Shown here one piece after another: positions 1-12,233 of a stretch of DNA of 64,000 nucleotides. The stretch spans positions 1,116,001 to 1,180,000 of the forward strand of contig CANMZA010000001.1 of the NCBI GenBank assembly GCA_947502305.1, written 5' to 3'. The notes below the pieces were generated by a model. That model was not told the DNA's origin and made no database searches. It worked only from the letters and a program-made list of their open reading frames with translations. A program made the translations under genes and the position numbers. Origin of the DNA: an uncultured Erythrobacter sp. GTDB lineage: Bacteria > Pseudomonadota > Alphaproteobacteria > Sphingomonadales > Sphingomonadaceae. Position 1 is the first letter of the stretch. Every line of letters begins with the position of its first letter.

Positions 1-194
1 CTCATCCCGCAACCATCATCGGTCACTTCTAACCGCGTCAAACCGCCATCGGTTAAAGTGACAGCGATTCGCCGCGCACCGGCATCGACCGCGTTCTCAA
101 TCAGCTCTTTAAGCGCCGCAGCGGGCCGTTCGACCACTTCACCAGCGGCAATACGGTTCACAAGATCGTTTGGAAGGCGGCGAATTTGGGGCAT
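1..194 (-). CDS. mutL: DNA mismatch repair protein MutL, N-terminal fragment
   Basis: The reverse strand encodes the first 64 residues of a MutL-type GHKL ATPase, and the gene continues off the left edge. It opens [20 protein letters not shown] and continues through the ATPase motif I region ([11 protein letters not shown]), ending at the DDGCGM stretch of motif II. MutL couples MutS mismatch recognition to strand incision. The ATG is the natural family start. The gene is divergent from mreB, and the roughly 200-base gap (195-396) must carry both promoters; no clear promoter boxes were assigned there. Confidence 0.93.
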   Translation of the reverse strand, partial: MPQIRRLPNDLVNRIAAGEVVERPAAALKELIENAVDAGARRIAVTLTDGGLTRLEVTDDGCGM

Positions 195-297
195 TTGTCG
201 CAAGCTAGACTGCACACGCCGCAAATTCGAGGGCTGCCGGGGAAAATAACCACCATCGTCAACAATAATTTTGGCCTTTTTCGCAAGCATTCGCTAG

Positions 298-1440
<1,143 letters not shown>

Positions 1441-1504
1441 TTCGTTCCACGCACACCTCGCGCGGGAGTATATTCGACAACAGTTTAAGGGATTGGACAA
1501 ACCC

Positions 1505-2410
1505 ATGGCGCCGTCATCATCGCGTCGATCGGGCTTTTCGAGAAAGCAGCAATATTCGGTTTTTACCGGGTACCTGCTGGCGACCCTTGGTGCTGTCGTC
1601 GGGCTGGGTTTGCTGACGATTTCCCTGTGGCAACCATCGGTCTTTCAACCTTTGCGCGGGGCGGCATCTGATGCCGCATCCCCGGCAGGCGAGGCGACAG
1701 CGACCGTGCGCGCGGGCGGCAACAACACTTGGGACAGTATCGCGGGATATTGGAACGCCGGTAGCCAAAACGCGGCGCTGCGCCGGGAGATTGAGGTTGC
1801 CCGCATCCGCTTGGCCGAGGCCGAGGCGGTTGAGACAGAGAACCGCCGGTTAAAAGCGCTTTTGGGCCTAGCCGATGACGAGGTTCAGCCAATCGCTGCG
1901 ACGCGCCTAGTCGGCTCCAGTTCCGCCAGCGCGCGGCGGTTCGCCTATATTGGTGTCGGCAAAAGCGACGGGATTGCGATTGGCATGCCGGTCCATTCCG
2001 AACGCGGCGTGATTGGCAGAGTGCTCGAAACGGCTCGCGGTTCCTCTCGCGTTTTGCTGCTCACCGATAGTGAAAGCGTTTTGCCAGTCCGGCGCGCATC
2101 CGACCAAACCGTGGCCTTTGCAGAAGGGCGCGGGGACGGGTTTTTGCGCATCCGCCTGATCAATCTGGGGCTGAACCCGTTAGAGATCGGCGATGTGTTC
2201 GTGACCAGCGGCGCTGGCGGATATTACCGGCCGGGCGTAGCGGTTGCGGTGCTTAGCGAGAAAACTTCCGATGGCGGCATTGCCCGCCTGATCGCGGAAC
2301 CATCTGCGACAAATTATGTGGTGGTGGAACCGATTTACGAACCGCTCGCGGTCGAAGCATCCGGCGTCAGCGTGCGCGATGAATTGACCGAACAAGAGCT
2401 GAACGATTGA
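1505..2410 (+). CDS. mreC: Rod shape-determining protein MreC
   Basis: This is a periplasmic scaffold protein of the elongasome that links MreB to PBP2. The sequence shows a basic cytoplasmic tail, one membrane segment near residues 22-45, a coiled coil (ALRREIEVARIRLAEAEAVE and following) and a C-terminal double beta-barrel domain containing the family-like GRV and TDSESVLPV stretches. I chose the ATG at 1505, preceded by AAGGGA; an in-frame TTG at 1493 would add four residues but sits too close to that site. The stop overlaps the mreD start. About 301 residues, normal for the family. Confidence 0.92.
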   Translation: MAPSSSRRSGFSRKQQYSVFTGYLLATLGAVVGLGLLTISLWQPSVFQPLRGAASDAASPAGEATATVRAGGNNTWDSIAGYWNAGSQNAALRREIEVARIRLAEAEAVETENRRLKALLGLADDEVQPIAATRLVGSSSASARRFAYIGVGKSDGIAIGMPVHSERGVIGRVLETARGSSRVLLLTDSESVLPVRRASDQTVAFAEGRGDGFLRIRLINLGLNPLEIGDVFVTSGAGGYYRPGVAVAVLSEKTSDGGIARLIAEPSATNYVVVEPIYEPLAVEASGVSVRDELTEQELND

Positions 2411-2967
2411 TCGACCGGCTCGCCAATCCCAATCAACGCCGCGCCTATGGCAGCGGCGGGATCAACCGTGTCACATCGCCGTGGCGCGCAAACAGCGTGC
2501 CTTACATCACGATCCTGCTGGGATCGCTCTTGCCGATTTGGGTGCTGGCCGATGTGATGCCGGTGACGCCGCCCATTGGTTTTCTCATTTTCCTAGGCTG
2601 GCGCATTATGCGGCCCGGCCTCTTGCCTTTGTGGATCGGGGTGCCGCTGGGCGCATTTGACGATTTGTTCAGCGGACAGCCCTTTGGCAGCGCAATTCTG
2701 CTATGGTCGCTGACGATGATCGCGCTTGAACTTATTGAAACGCGCTTTCCTTGGCGCGGGTTTTGGCAAGACTGGTTCACCGCCGGTCTAGCCATCGTGC
2801 TGTATATCTGCGCGGCAATGGCGGTATCTGGCGCTTCACTCACACCCTTTTTGGCGCTCGCGACCGTCCCGCAAATTATCATGTCGGTCCTGCTTTACCC
2901 GCTGCTGGCGCGGATGATCGCATGGTTTGACCGGTTCCGCCTGTCCCGTTCGCGGAGGATCGGGTGA
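2407..2967 (+). CDS. mreD: Rod shape-determining membrane protein MreD
   Basis: A 186-residue polytopic membrane protein lying between mreC and mrdA, the conserved position of mreD. Several hydrophobic segments are visible (for example the stretches around VPYITILLGSLLPIWVLADV and LAIVLYICAAMAVSG). MreD has poorly conserved sequence and is identified mainly by topology, size and position. The TTG start at 2407 overlaps the mreC TGA, implying translational coupling, and its stop overlaps the GTG of the next gene by four bases. Confidence 0.88.
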   Translation: MIDRLANPNQRRAYGSGGINRVTSPWRANSVPYITILLGSLLPIWVLADVMPVTPPIGFLIFLGWRIMRPGLLPLWIGVPLGAFDDLFSGQPFGSAILLWSLTMIALELIETRFPWRGFWQDWFTAGLAIVLYICAAMAVSGASLTPFLALATVPQIIMSVLLYPLLARMIAWFDRFRLSRSRRIG

Positions 2968-5066
2968 AACGCTTTTTCCAATTGGGCCGCCATTTGGGCG
3001 GAGGCACGAAAAAGGCCGCCAATCAAAGAGGCCAGCTCGTCAATGCCTCCACCCTGAAACACACTTTTGATCGCCGCGCAGTGGTGATCGGCGGGGTGCA
3101 ATATGGCGTCGGCGTCTTGCTCGCCGTGCGGATGGGTTATCTCGCGATTGCCGAGAATGAGAAATACCGGCTCGAATCCGAAAGCAACCGCGTCAATCTC
3201 ACGCTAATCCCGCCGCGCCGGGGTTGGATTTTGGATCGTGACGGCGCGCCGCTTGCCTCCAACCGCGCCGATTTCCGCGTTGATGTGATACCCGAACGGC
3301 TGACCGATCCCGATGCGATGATCGACCAGATCGGCGAATTGCTGGCGTTGGAACCTGACCGGATCGCCGATCTAAAAGCCAAAATTTCAGGCTCGCGCGG
3401 ATTTGCCCCCATCGAGGTCGCCAGCGGCCTTGATTACGAAGAATTCGCCGCGCTCAGCGTGCGCCTGCCGGATATGCAGGGCGTGGTGCCGCAACGCGGA
3501 TTTTCACGCTATTATCCCACCGCATCCTCGGTTGGGCACTTGATCGGATATGTCGGCCCCGCCTCTGCCGAAGAATTTGAGCTGGACCGCAATCCGATCC
3601 TGATCACGCCGGGTCACAAAATCGGCAAAGACGCGCTGGAAAAACAATTCGAACAAGAATTGCGCGGCGTACCCGGTGCGCGCCGGGTTGAGGTAACCGC
3701 GGGCGGCCGGATTGTCCGCGATCTCGAAACGCGCGACGATATTCAGGGCGACCCGGTTCGCTTGACCATTGACGGGCCATTGCAGGATTACGCCGCGCGC
3801 CGGATCGGCCTTGAAAGCGGTTCGGTGGTGGTGATGGATTGCCTGACGGGTGATCTGCTGTGCATGGCCAGCATGCCGAGTTTTGATCCCAACAGTTTCT
3901 CCGACGGCATTGGCAGCGTTGAATATGCCATGCTGCGCGAGGATGTGCGGGTGCCGCTGCGTAACAAGGTTTTGAAAGGGCTGTACCCGCCCGGCTCCAC
4001 CGTCAAACCGATGCATTGCATGGCGTTTTTGAAAGCGGGCGTGAAACCGACCGATACGATTGTGTGCGGCGGCGGGCGGCGGATCGGCAACCGGTTCTTC
4101 AATTGCCACTCTAATCACGGCGTGGTGAATATGGATAAGGCCATCGCCCAATCCTGCGACAGCTATTTCTATCACTTCGCGCAGGCCGTTGGTTTTGACG
4201 CGGTTGCCGAAATGGCGAAGGATCTGGGCATGGGGCAGGAATTCCCCCTCCCCGTGACCAGCCAATTTTACGGCACAGTCCCAACACCGGATTGGAAATT
4301 CAACAAATTCGGGCGTGAATGGCAATCCTTTGACACCGTCAACGCCTCTATCGGCCAGGGATATTATCTCGCCAGCCCGCTGCAATTGGCGGTGATGAGC
4401 GCGCGTCTGGCGACCGGGCGCAGGCTCAATCCGCGGCTAGTGCTGGACGGCAGCACTGTCGATCCGGTCAGTTACAATTTCAAAGACGATGAAATCACAC
4501 ATATTCGCCAAGCAATGAGCAATGTTGTGAACGGCGCGGGCACCGCCCGGCGCGCGCGTCTGCCAATCCCTGACATTCAAATCGCGGGCAAAACCGGCAC
4601 CGCGCAGGTCGTCTCGCTCAGCGTGTCCAATGGCCGGACCGGACCGTGGAAATACCGCGATCACGGGCTTTTCACCTTCTTCGCGCCAACGGAAAATCCG
4701 CGCTATGCCGGCGCGGTGGTGATTGAACATGGCGGCGGCTCTGGCTCTGCCTATCCGATTGCGCGCGATGTCATGACATTCATGTTTGACCCGCAAAAGG
4801 GGCTCGACGCGCTGAAATCACTCGAAGCACAATGGGGCGGCACGGCGCAGGAACGTCTGGAGCGCAATTACGCCGCTTATGCCGCAGAACGCGGTGCCGC
4901 CGTCAGCCCCCCGCCCCGCAGAGACGAAGATATCTTTGACCGCGTCGAAGCAGAGGCCCGCGTCGCTGCGCAGCAATCCGAAGAAATTGCCGAAGAATTT
5001 GTGGCACCGCGTGCGGATCAAACCGCATCGGGCACCACCCCGCCGCCGCCGATTGGGGTCAATTGA
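2964..5066 (+). CDS. mrdA: Penicillin-binding protein 2 (elongasome transpeptidase)
   Basis: A class B PBP that cross-links peptidoglycan during elongation. One N-terminal membrane anchor lies around residues 33-55, followed by the dimerisation region (RGWILDRDGAPLASNR) and the transpeptidase domain. The catalytic tetrad STVK is in PPGSTVKPM, an SCD motif is in AQSCDSYFYHF, and the third motif is KTGTAQ. At 700 residues it is longer than the usual 600-650, because of a C-terminal low-complexity tail rich in Ala, Glu and Pro ending TTPPPPIGVN. The GTG start overlaps the mreD stop; its own stop overlaps the mrdB ATG. Confidence 0.97.
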   Translation: MKRFFQLGRHLGGGTKKAANQRGQLVNASTLKHTFDRRAVVIGGVQYGVGVLLAVRMGYLAIAENEKYRLESESNRVNLTLIPPRRGWILDRDGAPLASNRADFRVDVIPERLTDPDAMIDQIGELLALEPDRIADLKAKISGSRGFAPIEVASGLDYEEFAALSVRLPDMQGVVPQRGFSRYYPTASSVGHLIGYVGPASAEEFELDRNPILITPGHKIGKDALEKQFEQELRGVPGARRVEVTAGGRIVRDLETRDDIQGDPVRLTIDGPLQDYAARRIGLESGSVVVMDCLTGDLLCMASMPSFDPNSFSDGIGSVEYAMLREDVRVPLRNKVLKGLYPPGSTVKPMHCMAFLKAGVKPTDTIVCGGGRRIGNRFFNCHSNHGVVNMDKAIAQSCDSYFYHFAQAVGFDAVAEMAKDLGMGQEFPLPVTSQFYGTVPTPDWKFNKFGREWQSFDTVNASIGQGYYLASPLQLAVMSARLATGRRLNPRLVLDGSTVDPVSYNFKDDEITHIRQAMSNVVNGAGTARRARLPIPDIQIAGKTGTAQVVSLSVSNGRTGPWKYRDHGLFTFFAPTENPRYAGAVVIEHGGGSGSAYPIARDVMTFMFDPQKGLDALKSLEAQWGGTAQERLERNYAAYAAERGAAVSPPPRRDEDIFDRVEAEARVAAQQSEEIAEEFVAPRADQTASGTTPPPPIGVN

Positions 5067-6226
5067 TGCCTCAATCGATTCTGGGCACCGGGGGCACACA
5101 AAATGCACGGGGCGGGATCATCCCCTACCCTATCGCGCGCCAACCTTGGGGGATGTTGATCCCGCTCTTCTTGCTCGTGCTGTTCGGCGCGGCGGTGCTG
5201 TATTCGGCGGCGGGTGGTTCGATGGAACCCTATGCATCCTCGCATCTGATCCGCTTCGGCGTGTTTTTGCTGATGGCATCGGTCATCGCCTCTTTGCCGC
5301 GCGAATTTGTGCGGTTCATGACCTACCCCGCCTTTATCACGGTGTTCTTGATGCTGCTTGCGGTGGAGCTGCTGGGCCAGGTCCGCGGGGGCAGTCAGCG
5401 CTGGCTCGATCTGGGCTTTATGGATTTGCAGCCGTCTGAGCTGATGAAACCCGTCATTGTCGTGACATTGGCGCATTATTTCGCGTCGCTGCCGGTGGGC
5501 ATGATTGCCACATGGCGGGCTTTGGTTGTGCCGGGCGCGATGATCGGATTGCCGGTCGGCTTGGTTTTGTTGCAACCTGATCTGGGCACATCTTTGGCGA
5601 TTGTGTTTGGCGGCGGGGTTGTGATGCTGCTGGCGGGATTGCCGCTGCGCTGGTTTATCGCCGCCGGCGCTGCTGGGGCCGCCGCGGCTCCGCTCATATT
5701 CTTCTTTGGCTTACAAGATTATCAGCAACGCCGCGTGATGACGATGTTCGACCCAGAGGCCGACGCGCTGGGCGCAGGGTATCACATTGCGCAATCCAAA
5801 ATCGCGATTGGTTCAGGCGGCATCTTTGGCAAAGGGTTCAACAATGGATCGCAAAGCCATCTGCAATACCTGCCCGAACCGCACACCGATTTCGTCTTTG
5901 CGACGATGGCAGAAGAATGGGGATTGATCGGCGGTCTGTTCGTGCTCGCGGTGTTCAGCATCATTTTACGCTGGGGATTGAAGGTCGCGCGGGAATCGCG
6001 TGATCGGTTCTCCAATCTGCTCGCCGCCGGGATGAGCGCGACGATATTCTTCTACATCGCGGTCAATTTGTTGATGGTGATGGGTATGGCGCCGGTGGTG
6101 GGAATTCCGCTGCCATTTATGAGCCATGGGGGATCATCGATGATGACCAATATGATCTGTATCGGCGCGTTAATGATGGTGAACAGGTGGAACCGCAATG
6201 CGCCGCGCGGCGGACTTTCTGGCTAG
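5066..6226 (+). CDS. mrdB: SEDS-family peptidoglycan glycosyltransferase RodA
   Basis: RodA polymerises lipid II into glycan strands together with PBP2. The 386-residue product has about ten membrane segments and SEDS hallmarks: the LQPDLGTSLAI motif, RRVMTMFDPEADALGAGYH, and near the C-terminus GIPLPFMSHGGSS. The ATG overlaps the mrdA stop (TGATG); an in-frame TTG three bases upstream is less likely. It is the last gene of the operon and converges on the LuxR-type gene with only about 22 bases between the stops. Confidence 0.97.
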   Translation: MPQSILGTGGTQNARGGIIPYPIARQPWGMLIPLFLLVLFGAAVLYSAAGGSMEPYASSHLIRFGVFLLMASVIASLPREFVRFMTYPAFITVFLMLLAVELLGQVRGGSQRWLDLGFMDLQPSELMKPVIVVTLAHYFASLPVGMIATWRALVVPGAMIGLPVGLVLLQPDLGTSLAIVFGGGVVMLLAGLPLRWFIAAGAAGAAAAPLIFFFGLQDYQQRRVMTMFDPEADALGAGYHIAQSKIAIGSGGIFGKGFNNGSQSHLQYLPEPHTDFVFATMAEEWGLIGGLFVLAVFSIILRWGLKVARESRDRFSNLLAAGMSATIFFYIAVNLLMVMGMAPVVGIPLPFMSHGGSSMMTNMICIGALMMVNRWNRNAPRGGLSG

Positions 6227-6248
6227 TCTGGCTGGCTAATTTGGCGGT

Positions 6249-6959
6249 TCAAACCCGCACCAACCCCATGCGCAGAGCCTTCACCACCGCGCCAACCCGG
6301 TCGCTGACATCCAATTTCAGATAGATCCGTTTGGAATAGGTCTTCACCGTATCAGGCGACAGATCGAGAATTGTCGCGATCGCGCTGACCGATTTGCCCT
6401 TTGCCGCCCATGTCAAAACTTCGATCTCTCGATCGGACAAAGCTGGGATCTGCGTCGCCTCATCCAGCAGCACGCAAATCCGTTGGTGCCCGGCCTGCGC
6501 AACGCTGCGCACGATGCCCAATTGCTCGTTGGACACTTCAGAAACGGGCCGCTCAAAATCAAACCCGGCATAGGCGTCACGCCCGCCCGGCCCAAACAAA
6601 GGGACGCCGAATCCGTGGATCAGGCCGTGTTTCCGCATTGCCGCGAAATATTCGAGATTTTCCGGAGTGTTGGCACCGGCATCCATCGCATCTTGCCAAG
6701 TCATCAATGTGCCGTGCCGCATCACGCGCGTGGGGATTGGGTCAGAACTGCGAAAATCTTCGCGCTCATAACATTCCAACCATTGCTTGCTGAAACCCGC
6801 AGCATAGACCGATGTGGTGAGCGAAACCGGCTCATCAAATAGCGGCGTGACATGATAACTCATCCGCTCTGCGCCCTGCCCGCTGCAAATATCGCGCGCA
6901 AAACGAAGCACAGCGCCAATGTCGCTCAGTGCCTCGATCTGGTCGAAATAGCGCTGCAT
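6249..6959 (-). CDS. LuxR-family regulator with autoinducer-binding domain (LuxR solo in this window)
   Basis: A 236-residue quorum-sensing type regulator. The N-terminal half carries the acyl-homoserine-lactone pocket signature: in TraR terms the conserved W, Y, D, P and W are all visible in WLECYEREDF, SSDPIPTRV and MTWQD, and the GFGVPL stretch follows. The C-terminal GerE-type helix-turn-helix runs LSDREIEVLTWAAKGKSVSA through TVKTYSKRIYLKL. The start is the ATG before QRYFDQIEAL; the reading frame stays open for about 140 more codons upstream, but that part has no family similarity. No luxI-like synthase is present in this window, so its ligand could be exogenous. Confidence 0.9.
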   Translation of the reverse strand: MQRYFDQIEALSDIGAVLRFARDICSGQGAERMSYHVTPLFDEPVSLTTSVYAAGFSKQWLECYEREDFRSSDPIPTRVMRHGTLMTWQDAMDAGANTPENLEYFAAMRKHGLIHGFGVPLFGPGGRDAYAGFDFERPVSEVSNEQLGIVRSVAQAGHQRICVLLDEATQIPALSDREIEVLTWAAKGKSVSAIATILDLSPDTVKTYSKRIYLKLDVSDRVGAVVKALRMGLVRV

Positions 6960-7101
6960 GATACAAGTTGATACCAGAAGTCCCCCAAGAGGGCGACTTT
7001 CCGTAAACGTAAAGACACTCGATAAGACAGCAGGCTCTGAGGAGCTCGAGTGTTCGGGTCGCTTACGCCAAGACAATTGGCGAATAGTTGGACGCTCAAG
7101 T

Positions 7102-7148
7102 CCTGACGGCAGATGCGCACCCCCCAAACCGCGCGGACTGCCGTCAGG
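7102..7148. promoter_or_regulatory. Perfect 11-bp inverted repeat between divergent regulator genes
   Basis: The arms CCTGACGGCAG (7102-7112) and CTGCCGTCAGG (7138-7148) are exact reverse complements, separated by 25 bases. A third partial copy, CTGACGGCA, lies at 7270-7278. The element sits between the LuxR-type gene (minus) and the small winged-helix gene (plus). It could be a split operator for either regulator or form an RNA hairpin; there is no T-run to make it a terminator. Its function is inferred from position only. Confidence 0.45.
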
Positions 7149-7202
7149 CACCCCTTTTTTGTTCGTTTGCGGCCTGAATTGTGGCCGAATGTGAGGTTGC
7201 AG

Positions 7203-7574
7203 ATGGTCCGTCTTCGGAACGCTAAAGCACGTGTATGTAAACGTTTTTCCGCATTCAGGCGGAGCCGGTCTGACGGCAATGCCGCGCGACAAACCACCAC
7301 CGTTCGCATGGCTCAAGTCACCACCGCTGTGCACCAGCGGCAGATGGCGGGCATGGCCACGACCTTGCGGCAATTGCACAGAATATCAGAATTGAGCCAG
7401 CCAGAGGCGCTGACCGTGATCGCCGATTTGGAAAGAGCCGGGATCGTCGAAATCAACCGCAATTTGGCCGACGCTTTCGAATCGACCATCACTCTGACCG
7501 AAGAATCCCGGCGGCGACTCGCACTCGCAGTGGATGCCGAAGAGACAGGTGAAGAGACACCGGCGGCGGCATAA
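7203..7574 (+). CDS. Small winged-helix (MarR-like) DNA-binding protein
   Basis: A 123-residue protein of unrecognised specific function. Residues about 45-105 look like a winged helix: MATTLRQLHRISELSQPEAL, then TVIADLERAGIVEIN, then a wing (STITLTEESRRRL) that resembles the LTDxG wing of MarR proteins. The ATG at 7203 is preceded by GAGG at good spacing. A later ATG at 7308 would remove a basic 35-residue N-terminus. It is divergent from the LuxR-type gene and resembles in layout the C-terminus of the protein at 10259-10876. Confidence 0.65.
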   Translation: MVRLRNAKARVCKRFSAFRRSRSDGNAARQTTTVRMAQVTTAVHQRQMAGMATTLRQLHRISELSQPEALTVIADLERAGIVEINRNLADAFESTITLTEESRRRLALAVDAEETGEETPAAA

Positions 7575-7685
7575 AAGCTGTTCATCTCCAACCGGCACGT
7601 TATACGCAGCGACCCTGAAACGGTCGCCTAAACGATTCGGGCAATAAACGCCCGCATGGCAACAGACCGTCACCGAAATCGGTAA

Positions 7686-7761
<76 letters not shown>

Positions 7762-7814
7762 TTTCACCGAACATCGCGCGCTCTGACCGTTCTTTGCGGG
7801 CAATCACAGCATAA

Positions 7815-7854
7815 TATCATAAGTGATAACTTGCGATCACATCGCAATGTGATA
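7815..7854. promoter_or_regulatory. Cluster of palindromes directly upstream of ribB (candidate operator)
   Basis: Three inverted repeats are packed into 40 bases that end 10 bases before the ribB ATG: TATCA-TAAG-TGATA (7815-7828), TTGCGAT-CAC-ATCGCAA (7831-7847, perfect 7-bp arms) and ATCACA-TCGCAA-TGTGAT (7836-7853, perfect 6-bp arms). The word GTGATA recurs at 7823 and 7849, 26 bases apart. No FMN (RFN) riboswitch consensus is visible. Because the downstream enzyme starts with a helix-turn-helix, autoregulation through this element is a plausible inference. Confidence 0.5.
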
Positions 7855-7864
7855 CCAATGCCGC

Positions 7865-9115
7865 ATGAGCACATCAATCATCACACGCGTCCGCGATCTG
7901 ATCGGCGGCGGAGAAATGACCAAAGCTGGCCTCGCCCGTGCTGCTGGTCTTCATGCCAACACTTTGCGCGATGCGGCGGAACCTGACTGGAACCCCACCG
8001 CTGACACGCTCGCCAAATTGGAGGCGTTTCTCGATTCCAACGACGAACGCCCCGTCTTGGTCGGGATCGAAGAGATCATCGACGAGGCACGCAATGGCAG
8101 AATGTACATTCTGGTCGATGATGAAGACCGCGAGAATGAAGGCGACCTGATCATTCCCGCGCAGATGGCCACCCCGTCTGCGGTGAACTTTATGGCCACG
8201 CATGGACGCGGGTTGATCTGCCTTGCGCTCGACAAGGCCCGCGTGGATCAGCTGGGCCTAGAGCCCATGAGCCGCAACAATAAAGAAAGCATGCAAACGG
8301 CCTTCACCATTTCTATCGAGGCAAAAGAAGGCGTGACGACAGGCATTTCTGCCGCAGACCGCGCACGCACGGTGGCCGTGGCGATTGATGCTTCAAAAGG
8401 CGCAGACGATATTGTCACGCCCGGTCACGTCTTCCCGCTGACCGCGCGCGATGGCGGGACGTTGGTCCGCGCTGGGCATACAGAGGCCGCGGTTGATATT
8501 TCGCGGCTCGCCGGTCTGAACCCCAGCGGCGTTATCTGCGAGATTATGAACGAAGATGGGACGATGGCCCGGCTGGATGACCTCGTCACATTTGCGCGCA
8601 AACATGATCTGAAGATCGGGACGATCCGCGATCTTATCGCCTATCGGATGCGCAATGATCACCTTGTCGAACGGCTGGGAGAGCGCAGTTTTGAGAGCGA
8701 TTACGGCGGCCCGTGGCGCCTGATCACCTATCGCGACCGGATCGCCAATAGCGAGGCATACGTCCTGCAAAAAGGGCATGTTACCCCCGGCGAACCCACC
8801 CTCGCCCGTGTCCATCCGATTTCTGTTTTTGACGATGTCCTGGGTGCGCCTGGCCCGCGCAAACGCACTTTGCAACGCGCAATGGGCGCGATTGGCGATC
8901 ATGGTTCCGGCGTGATCGTGATCCTGACGCAGCGTGTAGGATCAAGCGGCGAATGGTCGCAAGACGAAGAGCACCGCAATATCGGCATTGGCAGCCAGAT
9001 CCTCGCCGATCTTGGCGTTAATGAGATGATCTTGCTGTCCAACTCACGCCCAGAACTCGTCGCGCTCGACGGATATGGCATTACCATCACCGACCACCAA
9101 GAAATCCCGGAGTAA
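7865..9115 (+). CDS. ribB: 3,4-dihydroxy-2-butanone 4-phosphate synthase with N-terminal HTH and degenerate GTP cyclohydrolase II domain
   Basis: RibB converts ribulose 5-phosphate to the four-carbon precursor of riboflavin. Three parts are visible. Residues 1-60 form a helix-turn-helix-like segment (MTKAGLARAAGLHANTLRDA). Residues about 70-275 are a complete RibB domain, with the acidic metal motif DDEDRENEGDL, HGRGLICLAL, TTGISAADRARTV and HVFPLTARDGGTLVRAGHTE. Residues about 280-416 resemble GTP cyclohydrolase II in fold pattern (GSQILADLGVNEMILLSNSR) but lack the zinc cysteines and the RQEGRGIGL motif, so that domain is probably inactive. A working RibA is expected elsewhere. Six bases separate it from ribH. 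Confidence 0.93.
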   Translation: MSTSIITRVRDLIGGGEMTKAGLARAAGLHANTLRDAAEPDWNPTADTLAKLEAFLDSNDERPVLVGIEEIIDEARNGRMYILVDDEDRENEGDLIIPAQMATPSAVNFMATHGRGLICLALDKARVDQLGLEPMSRNNKESMQTAFTISIEAKEGVTTGISAADRARTVAVAIDASKGADDIVTPGHVFPLTARDGGTLVRAGHTEAAVDISRLAGLNPSGVICEIMNEDGTMARLDDLVTFARKHDLKIGTIRDLIAYRMRNDHLVERLGERSFESDYGGPWRLITYRDRIANSEAYVLQKGHVTPGEPTLARVHPISVFDDVLGAPGPRKRTLQRAMGAIGDHGSGVIVILTQRVGSSGEWSQDEEHRNIGIGSQILADLGVNEMILLSNSRPELVALDGYGITITDHQEIPE

Positions 9116-9121
9116 GCAAGC

Positions 9122-9544
9122 ATGGCCAAATTTCTCATTGTTGAGGCGCGTTTTTACGATTCCTACAACGACATGCTGATCGCCGGTGCAAAGGCCGCAC
9201 TCGAAGCCGCTGGGCACGAGGCAGAAGTGCTAACCGTGCCGGGCGCTTTGGAAATTCCGGGCGCAATATCGCTTGCAGCTGATAGCGGCGACTATGACGC
9301 CTTTGTGGCGATTGGCGTCGTTATTCGGGGCGAGACGTATCACTTTGAAATCGTCGCAGGCGAAAGCGCGCGCGCGATTATGGCGCTGACCATGGACGGG
9401 ATCGCCATCGGTAACGGCATTCTGACGACCGAGAATGAAGCGCAAACCTTGATCCGCGCCGATCCGTCGAGGAAAGACAAAGGCGGCGAAGCGGCAAAGG
9501 CGGCGATTGCTTTGTATGATTTGGTGCACCGGTTTGACCGATAG
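9122..9544 (+). CDS. ribH: 6,7-dimethyl-8-ribityllumazine synthase
   Basis: RibH condenses the RibB product with a pyrimidinedione to make the lumazine precursor of riboflavin. The 140-residue product has the family core: [15 protein letters not shown] near the N-terminus, [30 protein letters not shown] containing the catalytic histidine, and [12 protein letters not shown]. It follows ribB with a 6-base gap, forming a two-gene riboflavin operon. Length fits the short, unextended form of the family. Confidence 0.97.
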   Translation: MAKFLIVEARFYDSYNDMLIAGAKAALEAAGHEAEVLTVPGALEIPGAISLAADSGDYDAFVAIGVVIRGETYHFEIVAGESARAIMALTMDGIAIGNGILTTENEAQTLIRADPSRKDKGGEAAKAAIALYDLVHRFDR

Positions 9545-9692
9545 GTAAGGATGCCGCTCATTTCACCGCCTAAAGGGCTCAGCCGGGCGTGCATTACGTA
9601 GTTTCCCGGATACAGCTATTCATAAGACCCGGCTAACACACTTCCAGCAACTGAATATTCCTGAAACCGGGTCGCTCTGGACTGGAACCCGC

Positions 9693-9920
9693 GTGATAAA
9701 CCTGACAATCGGTGAGACGATCGAACTGCAACAATGCCGCAGGGCGCTTGAGGATACCCTCAAGCATCTTGACTTATTGGGTGCGGGCATTGCCGCAATC
9801 CATGTCAATGCAGCGATAGAGCAGCTGACGAGCAATCTGGAAATGATCGAAGAAGCGCGGCACAAATCGCCCACATCACGCCGGTTCATCCACCCCGGCA
9901 GCCCCGAGGTTACGCACTAA
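9693..9920 (+). CDS. Small helical protein of unknown function
   Basis: A 75-residue frame beginning with GTG (MINLTIGETIELQQCRRALE). Residues 8-57 have the heptad-like hydrophobic spacing of amphipathic helices (LEDTLKHLDLLGAGIAAIHV, then NAAIEQLTSNLEMIEEA), and the tail is short and polar. No known family was recognised. Codon choice looks like the neighbours, but no strong ribosome-binding site precedes the GTG, so coding status is moderate. Confidence 0.5.
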   Translation: MINLTIGETIELQQCRRALEDTLKHLDLLGAGIAAIHVNAAIEQLTSNLEMIEEARHKSPTSRRFIHPGSPEVTH

Positions 9921-10258
9921 ACACGATTTTTAAACGCGTGATTACAGAGGCTTGAATGGATTTTTGCCCTCCATAAGGGCTTTACCGTAATGTGCAGGGC
10001 ACCCTCTTTCGCCTAGTCGGCAATTGGGGCAGCAGTTGATCCGGTGATCATTTAATTTGGCGTGCCTCCGCGACTGGAGACCGTCTTGGCGTTACCCAGA
10101 AACTCTATCGAAACCGCACTGGCCGCCGCCAGTTCGTCGCTGCACACGCTCAGGCCCGCGCCGTTTGTGAATGCGCCGATCAGGCGTTGTGCGAGCCGTT
10201 TGGATGCACATCTTAGCCCGCCCAATCCGCCCCGCCCTAATGCGTGGGGGAGCCAGAT
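9921..10258. other. Intergenic region without a confident gene
   Basis: These 338 bases separate the small helical protein from the winged-helix gene. A weak hairpin GCCCT-CCATA-AGGGC followed by TTT lies at 9966-9983 and could end the upstream transcript. A GTG-initiated frame of 66 codons runs from 10062 to 10262 and overlaps the next start, but it has no ribosome-binding site or recognisable domain, so it was not called. Confidence 0.4.

Positions 10259-12233
<1,975 letters not shown>

Noticed and set aside
7762..7864. FMN (RFN) riboswitch upstream of ribB
   Set aside because: Only about 100 bases separate the tRNA from ribB. The RFN conserved core was not found; only palindromes are present.
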